Shown here one piece after another: positions 63,174-64,000 of a DNA stretch of 64,000 bases. The DNA is from Ramlibacter sp. Its GTDB lineage: Bacteria; Pseudomonadota; Gammaproteobacteria; Burkholderiales; Burkholderiaceae_C. The translations under genes were made by a program, and so were the position numbers. The notes under the pieces are model-generated. The model had not been told where the DNA came from, searched no databases, and saw only the letters and a program-made list of their open reading frames with translations. The stretch is from the NCBI RefSeq assembly GCF_029866045.1, contig NZ_JARXAB010000080.1, positions 1-64,000 on the forward strand, given 5' to 3'. Position 1 is the first letter of the stretch. The number at the start of each line of letters is the position of its first letter.

Positions 63174-64000
63174 GCCACCTCCTCGTCAAGCCCGAGCCCG
63201 AGCCCGAGCCCATGACAGAACAGAACCGCGCAGGTGATGTCGTCGGCCTGCTCGGCCCCTGCGGAGAAAGCGGCAACTGCGGCCTGCAGATGCTCGACCG
63301 CCTCGCGCGCCGAGTTCGTCTCGGAGTGCTCGAACCGGGTACCTACTTGCGGCAGCCCGAACTCCCGGCCCACCAGGTCCATGGCCTCACTGACACCGTC
63401 GGTGAAGATCACCAGCATGTCCCCGGGCGCCAGGGTGACCGAACGCTCACCGTAGCGTGCGCCCTCGACCACCCCAAGGGCTGGCCCATCGGAGCGGCCG
63501 AGCCAGCTTTGGGCGCCATCCTTGCGCACCAACAGCGGTGGCGGGTGGCCGGCGTTGGTGTAGCTCAGGGTTCCGTCGACCGGGTCATACTGGGCGTAGA
63601 AGGCGGTGACAAACATCGCCGCGTCGTTGTCGACACACAGGGCTTCGTTGACCTCGGAAAGTGTGGTGGCCGGCCCCAGCAGGCGATGGGTGGCCAGGGA
63701 CCGCAACTGGGTTTTCGACACCATGCCGAACAGGCCGGCAGAGACCCCTTTGCCGCTCACGTCGGCCACCACCAGGCCGCGGCGGCCATCGCCCAGCGGA
63801 AAGTGGTCGTAAAAATCGCCGCCAATGTCCTTGGCCGGTTGCATCGCCCCCCACAGCGAGTAGCGGGTGTCCTGGGGCCATTGCCGCGGAAGGATGGCCT
63901 GCTGGAGGCGGGCGGCGATGTCTAACTCTTTGCGCAGGCTACCCAGTTGCAGCGACTCACCAAAGGCACGGCCGACCGCCTCGAACCAGGGCAACCAGGC
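63170..64000 (-). CDS. PP2C/SpoIIE-type protein phosphatase (RsbU-like), 5' end outside the window
   Basis: The last 277 or so residues of a serine phosphatase. A short coiled segment (LRKELDIAARLQQAILP) leads into the catalytic domain: metal ligands in DIGGDFYDHFPL and VVADVSGKGVSAGLF, then YTNAGHPPPLLV, IFTDGVSEAMDLVG and ADDITCAVLFC. The reading frame is open to the window edge, so sensor or receiver domains probably lie upstream. RsbU-like enzymes dephosphorylate anti-sigma antagonists. The C terminus ends in a GLGLGLGLD run from a hexamer repeat. It overlaps the binding-protein gene by four bases. Confidence 0.9.
   Translation of the reverse strand, partial: AWLPWFEAVGRAFGESLQLGSLRKELDIAARLQQAILPRQWPQDTRYSLWGAMQPAKDIGGDFYDHFPLGDGRRGLVVADVSGKGVSAGLFGMVSKTQLRSLATHRLLGPATTLSEVNEALCVDNDAAMFVTAFYAQYDPVDGTLSYTNAGHPPPLLVRKDGAQSWLGRSDGPALGVVEGARYGERSVTLAPGDMLVIFTDGVSEAMDLVGREFGLPQVGTRFEHSETNSAREAVEHLQAAVAAFSAGAEQADDITCAVLFCHGLGLGLGLDEEVA
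63189..63211. repeat. Hexamer repeat encoding the phosphatase C terminus
   Basis: AGCCCG occurs three times in tandem plus a partial fourth unit. On the minus strand it encodes the Gly-Leu run near the C terminus, 16 bases before the start region of the next gene. Confidence 0.75.

Overview
The window looks like part of a chromosome from a GC-rich betaproteobacterium of the order Burkholderiales, probably near Comamonadaceae or Sphaerotilaceae (placement inferred from gene order and protein style, not computed). The main evidence is the run der-hfq-hflX-hflK-hflC-DUF2065-hisZ-purA, a lipoyl-domain-bearing E3 in the pyruvate dehydrogenase operon, and a betaproteobacterial proteasome homologue (BPH) in that operon. 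I see no tRNA, rRNA, CRISPR array, insertion sequence or prophage. No gene-free stretch exceeds 300 bases. The longest gaps (24713-24960, 51013-51242, 39481-39679, 27015-27194) look like promoter or leader DNA.

Layout. 1-3489 is the atypical part. It holds an inverted internal piece of ispH that switches abruptly into the second half of a class III cyclase, then an unrecognised 821-residue protein with effector-like composition. 3481-6571 holds ybbA and tesA (divergent, start codons interleaved), mnmH and a small membrane protein. From 28238 down to 5912 nearly everything is on the minus strand in one housekeeping series: rluD, scpB, rluB, ndk, rlmN, pilW, rodZ, ispG, hisS, yfgM, bamB, der, hfq, hflX, hflK, hflC, DUF2065, hisZ, purA, a phosphoribosyltransferase and metC. 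Many of these genes are joined by ATGA-type overlaps. 28371-33715 holds bamD, a DinG-type helicase, a YdcH-like protein, a secreted coiled-coil protein and zapE.

33744-39480 is the 2-oxoglutarate dehydrogenase operon (sucA-sucB-lpdA, followed by zapE). 39680-44336 holds prpE, an isochorismatase-like hydrolase, a PQQ-type sugar dehydrogenase and an NlpC/P60 peptidase. 44461-51012 is the pyruvate dehydrogenase operon aceE-aceF-bph-lpdA. Divergent from it is a membrane PAS histidine kinase with a FixJ-type regulator, followed by folD and prlC. 57629-58437 is a two-gene plus-strand unit: a small Arg-rich ORF and a CesT-family type III secretion chaperone. The window ends with rpiA, pyrD, an LhgO-like oxidase, and an overlapping minus-strand unit of PP2C/SpoIIE phosphatase, membrane-anchored solute-binding protein and methyltransferase.

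How it fits together: most of the window is core translation, envelope assembly and central carbon metabolism. The accessory signals worth following are the orphan type III chaperone pair, the 821-residue orphan, the cyclase fragment, BPH in the PDH operon, and the phosphatase/binding-protein/methyltransferase module.
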